Positions 15,443-24,270 of a stretch of 54,897 nt of DNA are shown one piece after another. The stretch is from an uncultured Collinsella sp. (lineage in GTDB: Bacteria; Actinomycetota; Coriobacteriia; Coriobacteriales; Coriobacteriaceae): contig CAAFQK010000070.1 of assembly GCA_900765115.1 (NCBI GenBank), forward strand, positions 1-54,897, read 5' to 3'. The position numbers and the translations under genes were made by a program. Every line of letters starts with the position of its first letter. Positions within the stretch are counted from its first letter, which is position 1. The notes beneath the pieces are model-generated. The model did no database searches and was not told the origin of the DNA. It saw nothing but the letters and a program-made list of their open reading frames with translations.

Positions 15443-17440
15443 TTACTGCAGGTCCAGCTGGTCCAGGTATTCCTTGCCGTGCTCGGAGATATGGCGCTTG
15501 CGGCCTGCCTCGTCGTTGCCCAGCAACAGATTGAACATGGTCTCCATCTTGGTGACGTCCTCGGGCTCCACCTTGATCAGGCGACGCGTCTCGGGGTTCA
15601 TGGTGGTGAGCCACATCATGTCCGGGTCGTTCTCACCAAGACCCTTGGAGCGGTTGATGGAGCACTTTTGGTCGCCAATCTCCTTGAGGATGCCGTTCTT
15701 CTCGAGCTCGGTGTAGGCAAAGTAGGTCTTCTCTTTGCAGTTGATCTCGTAGAGCGGCGATTCGGCGATATACACGTAACCCTCGTCGATAAGCGTGGGC
15801 ACCAGGCGGTAGAGCATGGTGAGCACGAGCGTACGGATGTGATAACCGTCGACGTCGGCGTCCGTACAGATGATGACCTTGTTCCAGTTGAGGTTGTCCA
15901 GGTCAAAGGCACCAAGGTTTTTGATGCGCTTGTCCTTGATCTCCACGCCGCAGCCCAGCACGCGCATGAGGTCCATGATGATGTCGGACTTAAAGATGCG
16001 CGGATAGTCTTCCTTCAGGCAGTTGAGGATCTTACCGCGGACGGGCATAACGCCTTGGAACTCGGCATCGCGCGAGGTGCGAATGGCGCCTGCTGCCGAG
16101 TCGCCCTCTACGATGTAGATCTCGCGGCGGCTCTTGTCCTTGGAGCGGCAGTCGATGAACTTCTGCACGCGGTTGGCCATGTCGGTCTTCTGCTGTAGGT
16201 TGGTCTTGATGCTCTGACGCGTCTTCTCGGCGTTCTCGCGCGAACGCTTGTTGATGAGCACCTGCTCCATGATCTTGTTGGCAGCGTCTTTGTTCTCGAT
16301 TAGGTAGGTCGAGAGCCGCTCCTTAAAGAAGGCCGTCATAGCCTGCTGGATAAAGCGGTTGTTGATGGCCTTCTTAGTCTGGTTTTCATAGGACGTCTGG
16401 GTGGAGAAGCAGTTGGTCACCAGCACCAGACAGTCCTGGACGTCCTGCCACTTAATGCCGCTCTCGTTTTTGTTGTACTTGCCCTGTTGCTTAATGTAAG
16501 CATCGATGGCACTGGTCAGAGCGCTGCGGGCGGCCTTCTCGGGCGAGCCGCCATTCTCGAGCCACGATGAGTTGTGGTAGTACTCCTGCATCATGATGGT
16601 GCGCGAGAAGCACATGCACGCGGTGATCTTTACATTGTAGTCGGGCAGGTCCTCGCGATCGCGACCGCGACGGTCGGCCTCGATAAAGAAGGGCTCGGTG
16701 AGGTAGTCGGTACCGACCTTCTCGAGCACGTAGTCTTCGATGCCCTTGGGATAGCAAAAGTCCTCTTCGGAAAACTCGCCATCGTCGCCCTCAATGCGCA
16801 GGCGGAAGGTCACGTTGGCGTTGACCACGGCCTGGCGGCGCATGGTCTCGCGATACCAATCGTGGGGGATGCTGATGGAGGTAAAGACCTCAAGATCGGG
16901 GCGCCATTTGATGGTGGTGCCGGTACGGTCCTCGTCGCTGGGCTCAATCTCGAGTGCCTTCTTTTTGGCGCCAACGACCTTGCCCTTTTTAAAGTGCAGG
17001 GAGTACTTGTTGCCGTCGCGCCAAACCGTGACGTCCATGTATTCGGAGGCGTACTGGGTCGCGCACGAGCCCAGGCCGTTGGTACCGAGCGAGAAGTCGT
17101 AGTCGCCGCCCTGGTTGTTGTTGTATTTGCCACCTGCGTAGAGCTCGCAAAAGACGAGCTCCCAGTTAAAGCGCTTCTCGGAGGGGTTCCAGTCGAGCGG
17201 GCAGCCGCGGCCGTTGTCCTCTACCTGAATGGAACCATCGCGAAAGGCGGTAAGGGTGATGAGCTTGCCGTAGCCCTGGCGCGCCTCGTCAACGGCGTTG
17301 GACAGGATCTCGAAGGCGGCATGCGCGCAGCCGTCGAGTCCGTCCGAGCCAAAGATGACGGCGGGGCGCAGGCGTACGCGCTCCTCGTCCTTGAGCTGGC
17401 GGATACTGTCGTTACCATAGTTTGCGGTGTTTTTTGCCAT
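15443..17440 (-). CDS. parE: Type IIA topoisomerase subunit B (ParE/GyrB-like)
   Basis: A 665-residue ATPase subunit. GHKL motifs are AAFEILSNAVDEARQGYG (asparagine for Mg-ATP), VEDNGRGCPLD, and LGTNGLGS. The TOPRIM domain has IYIVEGDSAAGAI (about 440) and CTDADVDGYHIRTL (about 525). It lacks the long insertion of proteobacterial GyrB. It forms the heterotetramer with the ParC-like protein downstream to relax or decatenate DNA with ATP hydrolysis. The gene starts at ATG 17440. A 320-base divergent region separates it from an XRE regulator. Confidence 0.88.
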   Translation of the reverse strand: MAKNTANYGNDSIRQLKDEERVRLRPAVIFGSDGLDGCAHAAFEILSNAVDEARQGYGKLITLTAFRDGSIQVEDNGRGCPLDWNPSEKRFNWELVFCELYAGGKYNNNQGGDYDFSLGTNGLGSCATQYASEYMDVTVWRDGNKYSLHFKKGKVVGAKKKALEIEPSDEDRTGTTIKWRPDLEVFTSISIPHDWYRETMRRQAVVNANVTFRLRIEGDDGEFSEEDFCYPKGIEDYVLEKVGTDYLTEPFFIEADRRGRDREDLPDYNVKITACMCFSRTIMMQEYYHNSSWLENGGSPEKAARSALTSAIDAYIKQQGKYNKNESGIKWQDVQDCLVLVTNCFSTQTSYENQTKKAINNRFIQQAMTAFFKERLSTYLIENKDAANKIMEQVLINKRSRENAEKTRQSIKTNLQQKTDMANRVQKFIDCRSKDKSRREIYIVEGDSAAGAIRTSRDAEFQGVMPVRGKILNCLKEDYPRIFKSDIIMDLMRVLGCGVEIKDKRIKNLGAFDLDNLNWNKVIICTDADVDGYHIRTLVLTMLYRLVPTLIDEGYVYIAESPLYEINCKEKTYFAYTELEKNGILKEIGDQKCSINRSKGLGENDPDMMWLTTMNPETRRLIKVEPEDVTKMETMFNLLLGNDEAGRKRHISEHGKEYLDQLDLQ

Positions 17441-17669
17441 ACTCGCTCTCTCGGTGCTCCTTTGCTGCGTTTAAGTCATATAGATAGTCAAGGTAGCATA
17501 GCCCAGCCCACAGACGATTCCAACCAACACGAAATCCATCGAACAACCGTTCGAGCTTAGGTTGAAAAGAGCTCACTCGCACAAAATCGAGCCGGTTCTG
17601 TCCGAGTAAGTTTGAATAGCGAATCGAAGTTGTTGTGTCCGCATGGCGATGACGAACATGGTTTCCATA

Positions 17670-17738
17670 ATGACAGATATAGTTGACATCTTCTGATGGA
17701 TGCAATATATTTCTGTCATGTTGCAACGGATATCTGTC
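17670..17738 (+). promoter_or_regulatory. Strong promoter with repeated operator sites for XRE gene
   Basis: TTGACA (17683-17688) and TATATT (17706-17711), 17 bases apart, form a near-consensus promoter. Three related sites surround it: GACAGATAT (17672-17680), TTCTGTCAT (17711-17719) and ATATCTGTC (17730-17738). The first is inverted relative to the others; ATGACAGA/TCTGTCAT is an 8 bp inverted pair around the promoter. This arrangement implies autorepression by the XRE protein encoded at 17760. Confidence 0.65.
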
Positions 17739-17759
17739 CATTACTACGAAAGGAACTCC

Positions 17760-17990
17760 ATGCCGGGTAAAAAGAACCTACGCATGAAGGCGGCGCGCGC
17801 GGCGGTTGGCCTTTCGCAAGCTGACTTGGCCGAGGCCGTGGGCGTTACGCGCCAGACTATCGGTCTTATCGAGGCGGGCGGCTACAACCCCACGCTCAAT
17901 TTGTGCGTGGCAATCTGTAAGGTGCTGCGCGTTACGTTGAACGACTTGTTTTGGGAAGACGAAACCGACGCCGACCCTAATACTCTTTAG
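17760..17990 (+). CDS. Small XRE-family (Cro/C1-type) regulator
   Basis: A 76-residue helix-turn-helix protein: KNLRMKAARAAVGLSQADLA, EAVGVTRQTIGLIEAGGYNP, then TLNLCVAICKVLRVTLNDLF. This is the YgzD-like short class. It starts at ATG 17760 behind GAAAGGA, under a strong promoter flanked by three related operator half-sites. It is followed after nine bases by a membrane protein gene. Such two-gene units, a small Cro-like regulator plus an integral membrane protein, are common in Firmicutes and Actinobacteria. Their physiological role is mostly unknown. Confidence 0.88.
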   Translation: MPGKKNLRMKAARAAVGLSQADLAEAVGVTRQTIGLIEAGGYNPTLNLCVAICKVLRVTLNDLFWEDETDADPNTL

Positions 17991-17999
17991 GAGTTCACT

Positions 18000-18584
18000 A
18001 TGAAATATGAAGATCTGAAAATCGTGCAAAAGTGGCGTGAATATGCCGGCCCAAAGGATGAGCGCCTGGAGGCTGAGAGCGCGAAGATCTACAAGATTGG
18101 TTTCGTGCTGCTTTCGTTTGGCATGTTGATGATATTTTTCTACCAGTTTATAGCTCGACAGGTTGCGTGGGTTCACAGCGACGCCAGTGAAATGCCGCAT
18201 GGCTTTGCAACGCCGTTCGAGGCAGCCATGTATTTGTGGCTCGTTCTCGTGATGTTGATTTGCGCAGGACTGCAAACGCGGAAGGGCTATGTCGATACCA
18301 ATCGTTTTGGGCAAACCGAGCATCTTCCTGTTGGATATTTCCTACTTCTCAGCGGTCTTAGCGGCGCCGCGTTCGCGCTTGTTATTGCCGCAATGCGCTG
18401 TATCGCTGAGGCGCAGATCGTACCGCTCGAAAGCGTCTTTTGGTTGGCGAACCTGGCCACGGGCGTGTTCTGCGGTGCGACGATTTTCGCGGCCACGTTT
18501 GCTGGCCTGTGCGCAACGTTTTTCACGGCGAAAAGACGCCGTGCCAAGCTCGAGGCAGAACTCGACTCCTCTGACGACATCTAA
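18000..18584 (+). CDS. Four-helix membrane protein paired with XRE regulator
   Basis: A 194-residue integral membrane protein. A soluble N-terminal helix (LKIVQKWREYAGPKDERLEA) precedes four hydrophobic segments at about residues 32-52, 78-96, 112-134 and 146-172. A basic tail ends in LEAELDSSDDI. I do not recognise the family with certainty; it has the form of the DUF-type membrane partners of small XRE regulators. GGAGTTCACT supplies the ribosome binding site. It is co-transcribed with the regulator and ends at a hairpin. Confidence 0.7.
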   Translation: MKYEDLKIVQKWREYAGPKDERLEAESAKIYKIGFVLLSFGMLMIFFYQFIARQVAWVHSDASEMPHGFATPFEAAMYLWLVLVMLICAGLQTRKGYVDTNRFGQTEHLPVGYFLLLSGLSGAAFALVIAAMRCIAEAQIVPLESVFWLANLATGVFCGATIFAATFAGLCATFFTAKRRRAKLEAELDSSDDI

Positions 18585-18592
18585 TTCGCAAC

Positions 18593-18622
18593 GGGCTGGC
18601 TCTGGGTATCCAGAACCAGCCC
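18593..18622. terminator. Hairpin terminator between convergent genes
   Basis: GGGCTGG (18593-18599) pairs with CCAGCCC (18616-18622). An inner CTGG/CCAG closes a GTAT loop. It lies between the membrane protein gene and the convergent surface protein gene. There is no strong T-run. Confidence 0.55.
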
Positions 18623-18673
18623 ATTTGATGTTCGATGAGCCGAGTCGACGTCTCTCACAAAAGTAACTAGGAG

Positions 18674-21600
18674 CTAGCGAGGCCTATCAGAATTGACCTC
18701 ATTGGCGGTGTCGGTTTCGAGCGCCGTGCGGCGGACGCTGTAGGCGACGAGGCCGGCGCCTGCCGCGGCGAGTGCAGCAGCGGCTGCCGTAAGGGGAGCG
18801 TTGGCATCGCCCGTGCCCGCAAGCGCGCCCGCTTTTCCGGGGCGCTTGTTAGTGCCGTGGTCCTTGCCACTGCCGGAGCTGCTTCCGCTGGAGCCGCCGC
18901 CCTCGTCAGCACCGCCGCCACTCGAGCCGCCATCGCCGTCGACCGTCATCGGGGCGTCGTGAAGTTCTGTCGTATCCGCGCTGTCGCATACGCCGACCTG
19001 AACTTCTGAGCGCTCGCATGCCGCGTCGGGCACATGAAGCTCGTGCAGTACGGCACCCAGCGCCGAGTTTGCGCCCGGTCGAATTTCCTCGAGCGTTACG
19101 GGATCGAGCGCCACCAGATTACGCGCCTTCGCATATAGCGTTACGCGTCTGCCCACCTCGTCGCCCCAACTCTCTGGGATGGCAAAGCTCATGCGGAACT
19201 GTGCCGTGCAACCCGGTGCCAGCACGGCGTTGCCGTTGTCGGCTGCCAGCGGGTGCGTAGCGAAGCGCTCGCCCAGCGTCTCGAGCGCGTACTTCACGTG
19301 TGCAACGTCGTTGTCCGAAGCGTCCTCGGCAAGCTCTGGATCGTAGATCGAAGCCATGCGTGCGTTCACTCCGAATCCGATAGATGCGCTGGAGAACGGC
19401 TGGTTGGAGCCCTCTCGGTACAGATCGATCGTGCCGGCGGTCAGCAAGGTGTTGCCGTCGTTTCGCACCGTGACCATGAAGGATTCGCCTGCCGCTCCGG
19501 GCACCACCGCGCCCGAGGTGGCTACCGCGCCCGTCGGCGTCGCGCATGCCACCAGAGGCACTTCGATGCCGTGTAGCTCTGCCTCGCTCTTCTCTGCACT
19601 CACAATGTGCGTGGCGAGCGCCGAGAGCATGCCGCCCGACGTCAAAAATGTTGTAACCTGATCGACGGGATGGTCCAGCTCACACATCACGAACGGCTCC
19701 GTGAATAGATCGCCTGCCAAGGTGCTGGCGAAGATGCGGAAGTGCTTGCCCATCTTCGCTACCGGATTGCCTTCTTCGTCGTAGGTCTGTCCCACCTTGC
19801 CATCGGTGTTCTCTACGTAGAGCACACACCTGCCGTTGTTGCTTACGCTAAACGATGCCGGACCACAGCCTGCGGCGCCCACGGGCTGCGTTGCAAAGGC
19901 CGATGCGCCTCGCGTCCAAGTAATATGCTGCAGTTGTTCGTTGACGGTTGCCAAAAAGCCCGTGTGCTGCGGCCACGGCACCGCGTGGGGTACTGTGGCA
20001 TCTGGCGACATAACGCCCCAACCCGCGATGGACTGGCCGATCACGGCGTACGATGCACAGCCACAACCGCCTGCAGTCTCGTATGCAACGGGCACCACCA
20101 TTTTGCCGTTGATATTCTCGGGCGTGCCGAGCTCGATGCTCGACGGTGCCTGCGGAAAGCGGAGGACCTGACGGAACGTGAGACTGTCGCCCAAATCATC
20201 CGACCACAGGGTAAAGCATTCCAGTGCAACCTCGGCCTCGCTGCCGAGCGCCTTCTCTGCGGTGGTTCCGCGGCGGTGGAGGTAAGCGCCCGACAGGCGC
20301 CCGTCGACCAGCGTCTTGCCCACCGTGATGCGTGGGCACTGCAGGCAATGGTAGCCATCCTCCTGAAGGCGGCCGCGCGAGATGCTGCGCCACGACGTGT
20401 GCGATATCACGCGGGCTCCGTCGTTGCTTATGCGCAGGCGCACAACGGACAGTATGCCGGATGTGCTCGCCGTATCGAAATGGGTGTTGTCGCCGGCGGG
20501 GCGCTCGCCCGAGACCAGCAGTACGTAGGCGTCCTGGTTTCCTCTTCCGTCCGTATATTCCACCACGTCGAAGTCGTAATCGTATACGCTGTCGCGCTCC
20601 ACGTCGTTCTCGCCAAACCCAAGGGGAAAGTCCACGGGCGTGGGAGCGGACCACGTGCCGTTTGCCTTTGTGTGCACCACCAGGCGCGAGCGACCATTGT
20701 CGCCGTAGCGCACCGAGGCGATACGGAACAGGCATTCTACGCCGGCAATCATTGCCAGCTTCATGTGAGCTTCGCTGAGCACGCCAGCAAACAGCACGTT
20801 GTCGCTCGAGGGTTTGATGCCGCCACGCTCGTCCTCCGACACGCCGGCAGAGTTGGCGTTGGGGTCTGCAACGGCGTTCGTCGCCTGGCCGATATAGGTG
20901 TACTCGTACATCGGCGCGGCGTTTTCGTCGTTCTCTATCAGTGCGTGGACGAAATGCTCGATCTGTCCCGTGTCGTCGCTTTCTGCATCCGCCTCGAGCT
21001 CAATGCGCGTGACCGACCGGTCCCAATCGCGTACGGTAGGCGCGACATTCCTTGCAGTGGCTTTAACCTCGGCGCGCGCGAGCAGCTCGGCGTTGGTGAC
21101 AATGGTGGCCGATGCGATAAATTGCGGAACGCCGCCCGCCTCGGCGTTGCCGGCTGAGCCGAAGCAGGCATCTAGTGTATAGGGCGCATCTCCACCCAAT
21201 GCGAGCTCAGAGCGCTGGAGTACATACTGGTCGCCGTTGTTCACCGACATATTCCACGAATCGAGGAGTGTGGGCCACGACCCCGACCAAGCCTTGGTGG
21301 TCCACTTGAACATTACGAACTGGAGTATCACATCGACATCGACGTCTGCACCTACGCGCAGTCGCGGAAGCTGGTGTCCATCTGCCTTCTCGTACCCAAT
21401 GAACAGCGTGAGGGATGCGGCGCCGCGCACGGCAGACGAAGCGACGCCTGCAACGCCGGCGCCAAAGGTGACGGCAAGCCCGATCTGGATGGTGAATGAG
21501 CCCGAGGTGTTTGAGAAGTCGAGCGAAATGTTTTTAAAAAACGTCGCGCCGCTGCCGTGCGTGTGGGCACCCACGGCGAGCGCCAGCTTCGCCAGCACCC

Positions 21601-23041
21601 AGGGGTTGACGTTTAGGAAAAACGGCACCGGTCCTAGGGTAAACTGCTCGGTCCAATTGAGGTCGGTTCTTACTTGAAAGAGTGCCTTAATATTGCCGTA
21701 TGCGGGGTCGTTGTTGTTACCCCAGGTTTTGCCCACCCAATCGTAGGCGAGCGAGCCGTACAGCTGTGTGGCGATATCCATCGTGAACAGCAGCGTGCAA
21801 TGGTGGCGAAGGAGCTTAGTGTTTCTTGGATCGGTGCCCGAACCGGCACTCATGCTTTTGTACTGATTCCACTTCCCCTCCATCTCGTCGAGGTAGCGGT
21901 TTGCTTGCTTGGCGCCCGACTCGCGCGGTGACTTCTTCCAGTATTCCGGATCAGGGTTGCCCGAATCGTTCATGTAGCTGGCTGGTTTGTATCCTCCGCC
22001 AAACAGCACGTACCCGGCAAACGAGAAATCGAACAAAATGGGGAACGAGGGCATCCAGCAGGTGAACTTATTGCCGCCGATGCCGGGAAACGCTGCGGGG
22101 AAATCAAACGGAGTGATCTCTTGGTCCATGGTGGTGGGGACGATAGTGGTCGATCCGGATTCCGCCTTTGCCGCCGGCGCGGTAACAACGGCCATAGGGG
22201 ATGAGAGCGTGTAGGTTTTGCCCTGGTAGTCGAGGACAAAGCGCAGCTTGCACCCTTCTTCCAGAAGGCCCGAAGCTGCATCGAGGAACGTGTCTTCAAG
22301 CGTGAACGTTGCCAGATTATCCGCACCCGATGCGCTGGCCTTGACTTGGCCAATCTGCGTGAAGGTTTCGGGTGAGCTGCCCGCGGCAGGCGCCACTTTG
22401 TTGATGCGCAGCGTTGCCTGTCCACCCTGTGGCAGATGTGCCTGCACGGTAAAGGCGTGCGTATCGGGCTGCTCGTTTGCCGTGTCGTCCTTCGGCAACG
22501 TCATGAACGTGGCTTCAGCGTACTGGATGTCCCATTCGTCGAATGTGAGCTGGCGGAAGTACGGCTCGCCGTCGGAAAGCGGACGCGTGGGCGCGGTTAT
22601 GGCGGTGCCGCCCTGGATACGCGCAAGGGGAATCTCGACATCACGGTAGCCCGCCATGCTAATGGAGATGCCGCCGTTAAAGTCGTACGCGTCGAGAAGC
22701 GTTGCCTCGTCCACGTAGCCTTCCGAAAGAGGCGCGACCTCAAAGATGGCCGTGCCCTCGTCGTCGGTAGTGGCGGAGAGCTGCTTGCCCGCGGCATAAC
22801 GCGACGCGAGCGTGACCTGGGCTCCCTTGATGGGCATATTCTTGTTGGCGACGTCGATCACAACCACACCAAACATGGTGCGCGAGAGCACCAGGACCTT
22901 GAAGGGGTCTTCTTCGTCGGCATAGGCCGCGGTGGGCGCGAACGGCAATATGAAGGCGTTTGCGCTTCCCGGCACGCGCGGTAACATAACGCTCGCCAGC
23001 GAGGACGCTCCGGCAACAAGTAACGAACGGCGATCAAGCAT
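18674..23041 (-). CDS. Large Tat-exported, sortase-anchored surface protein
   Basis: A 1455-residue protein from ATG 23041 (GGGAG upstream). The N-terminus DRRSLLVAGASSLASVMLP is a twin-arginine-type signal ending near AAYADEEDP. An early domain (about 45-130) resembles a carboxypeptidase-like or Cna-B beta fold (VTLASRYAAGKQLSATTDDE). The middle is unassigned: a low-Cys, Trp-rich region around 350-640 and beta-rich repeats to about 1330. Near the C-terminus come a Gly/Ser-rich spacer, then LAGTGD, a hydrophobic helix and a basic tail. That is an LPXTG-like sorting signal with Ala and Gly in the first and third positions, so a sortase probably links it to the wall. The LuxR regulator gene lies directly upstream on the same strand. 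The ligand is unknown. Confidence 0.78.
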   Translation of the reverse strand: MLDRRSLLVAGASSLASVMLPRVPGSANAFILPFAPTAAYADEEDPFKVLVLSRTMFGVVVIDVANKNMPIKGAQVTLASRYAAGKQLSATTDDEGTAIFEVAPLSEGYVDEATLLDAYDFNGGISISMAGYRDVEIPLARIQGGTAITAPTRPLSDGEPYFRQLTFDEWDIQYAEATFMTLPKDDTANEQPDTHAFTVQAHLPQGGQATLRINKVAPAAGSSPETFTQIGQVKASASGADNLATFTLEDTFLDAASGLLEEGCKLRFVLDYQGKTYTLSSPMAVVTAPAAKAESGSTTIVPTTMDQEITPFDFPAAFPGIGGNKFTCWMPSFPILFDFSFAGYVLFGGGYKPASYMNDSGNPDPEYWKKSPRESGAKQANRYLDEMEGKWNQYKSMSAGSGTDPRNTKLLRHHCTLLFTMDIATQLYGSLAYDWVGKTWGNNNDPAYGNIKALFQVRTDLNWTEQFTLGPVPFFLNVNPWVLAKLALAVGAHTHGSGATFFKNISLDFSNTSGSFTIQIGLAVTFGAGVAGVASSAVRGAASLTLFIGYEKADGHQLPRLRVGADVDVDVILQFVMFKWTTKAWSGSWPTLLDSWNMSVNNGDQYVLQRSELALGGDAPYTLDACFGSAGNAEAGGVPQFIASATIVTNAELLARAEVKATARNVAPTVRDWDRSVTRIELEADAESDDTGQIEHFVHALIENDENAAPMYEYTYIGQATNAVADPNANSAGVSEDERGGIKPSSDNVLFAGVLSEAHMKLAMIAGVECLFRIASVRYGDNGRSRLVVHTKANGTWSAPTPVDFPLGFGENDVERDSVYDYDFDVVEYTDGRGNQDAYVLLVSGERPAGDNTHFDTASTSGILSVVRLRISNDGARVISHTSWRSISRGRLQEDGYHCLQCPRITVGKTLVDGRLSGAYLHRRGTTAEKALGSEAEVALECFTLWSDDLGDSLTFRQVLRFPQAPSSIELGTPENINGKMVVPVAYETAGGCGCASYAVIGQSIAGWGVMSPDATVPHAVPWPQHTGFLATVNEQLQHITWTRGASAFATQPVGAAGCGPASFSVSNNGRCVLYVENTDGKVGQTYDEEGNPVAKMGKHFRIFASTLAGDLFTEPFVMCELDHPVDQVTTFLTSGGMLSALATHIVSAEKSEAELHGIEVPLVACATPTGAVATSGAVVPGAAGESFMVTVRNDGNTLLTAGTIDLYREGSNQPFSSASIGFGVNARMASIYDPELAEDASDNDVAHVKYALETLGERFATHPLAADNGNAVLAPGCTAQFRMSFAIPESWGDEVGRRVTLYAKARNLVALDPVTLEEIRPGANSALGAVLHELHVPDAACERSEVQVGVCDSADTTELHDAPMTVDGDGGSSGGGADEGGGSSGSSSGSGKDHGTNKRPGKAGALAGTGDANAPLTAAAAALAAAGAGLVAYSVRRTALETDTANEVNSDRPR

Positions 23042-23198
23042 CTTTGGCTCCCATCCCGCAGGTATCGGTGGAAATAATCCAATTTTGCGAGAAGGCGCCA
23101 CGTGGCGGTAGTGCCGTTCGATGGCCAAAATGTCCAATTTGAGCGTGCGAAAGCGTCGGGCCCCCGGGACGCTTTCGATATGCCAGGTAGTCTGGCCG

Positions 23199-24203
23199 CT
23201 AACGCAACATATGCGCGACCAGCTCGGCGCGAGTTCCGATACCAAGCTTGGCATACACTCCTGATAGGCGGTTTTTGACGGTACCCGGCGATACTCCCAT
23301 ATGGCGTGCGATTTCGGCGTTGGTCCACCCGCGACAGGCGAGCATGGCCATGGTGAATTCCGTGGTCGTTAGATCGTCGGCCACGTCCTCGCCCGAATCG
23401 GGGTTGTGGATGCGCCGCCAGCCGTAGCTGAATCGATACGTAATCTCGATGATGCGTGCGAAGTCGTCAGGGTATTGCGTTTTTAGACACGCCTCGATAA
23501 GCCCCTGCAAAAGGCCGTGGTGCTCGCCGATGAGTTCGATAAGGCCGTCGGGACGCGCAACGTCCCAAGCGGCTCCGAAGTGTGCCTTTGCGGTGTCGAT
23601 GTCCTTGAGGCTCATGCAGGCCATGGAAGCCGACAAGTGCAGGAACAGCTCCGAGATGGGATAACTTCCCTGTTTCATGATCAGGGCGTTTTCCGCCATG
23701 CCCAGACTGCGGCCATATTCGCCGCGCAGGTACAGGGCATGCGCCATCACGTAGCTGGCGAACAGGCGCAGGCCTTCGGGCAGATGCGCCGCAAGCGGAT
23801 AAAACTCTTCGGCGGAATGCGGGGAAGGCAAGTGCAGCAGGACGCTCGCAGCGGAGGCGAACAGGATATGCGTGGCGTGGACGGCGGGCGATTCCTCGTC
23901 AGTTGGCGCATCGAGGATGCCCGCAAGGCAACGGCGGGCATCCTCGATACGGTTGAGCGACAGACTGGCATATCCGCAGATAAGGCATGCGGAATAACGC
24001 AGTGCGGGGTCGGTGGCGTCAAGATAGGGGCGTGCTGTCTCGGCGGCGGGTGTGGCCTGTCCGCGAAAGTACAGCGCTTCTGCCGTGGCGATGGTGCGTG
24101 AATCGGGGTCGGAAATGCCTGCAACCGCAGCGTCAATCTGCCCCGGCACAAAGGCAGTGCACATCAACGGCATGGGAATGCGCGGGTAGCCATCGCAGTC
24201 CAT
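23199..24203 (-). CDS. LuxR-family regulator with helical repeat sensor
   Basis: A 334-residue protein. The C-terminal ~65 residues are a LuxR/GerE helix-turn-helix: TEFTMAMLACRGWTNAEIAR, HMGVSPGTVKNRLSGVYAKL, GIGTRAELVAHML. The N-terminal ~260 residues are all-helical, Ala/Leu-rich and resemble TPR-like repeats of the MalT type, but there is no P-loop. ATG 24203 follows GGGAG; an in-frame ATG at 24230 has no good ribosome binding site. The gene precedes the surface-protein gene by about 160 bases on the same strand, so it may control that adhesin. The inducer is unknown. Confidence 0.8.
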   Translation of the reverse strand: MDCDGYPRIPMPLMCTAFVPGQIDAAVAGISDPDSRTIATAEALYFRGQATPAAETARPYLDATDPALRYSACLICGYASLSLNRIEDARRCLAGILDAPTDEESPAVHATHILFASAASVLLHLPSPHSAEEFYPLAAHLPEGLRLFASYVMAHALYLRGEYGRSLGMAENALIMKQGSYPISELFLHLSASMACMSLKDIDTAKAHFGAAWDVARPDGLIELIGEHHGLLQGLIEACLKTQYPDDFARIIEITYRFSYGWRRIHNPDSGEDVADDLTTTEFTMAMLACRGWTNAEIARHMGVSPGTVKNRLSGVYAKLGIGTRAELVAHMLR

Positions 24204-24270
24204 CTTCCATCTCCCATCAGGTGGCAACAATGCAGCAATTGTACTCCTGTTGCTCGGGACCCCTTTCGTT

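Noticed and set aside
13712..16198. Long plus-strand frames opposite the topoisomerase genes
   Set aside because: Their Leu/Val/Asp/Gly-rich translations are the complement of real coding sequence; the minus-strand topoisomerase motifs are unambiguous.
17412..17741. Minus-strand frame upstream of the ParE-like gene
   Set aside because: It overlaps the strong plus-strand promoter and operators of the XRE gene and shows no family pattern.
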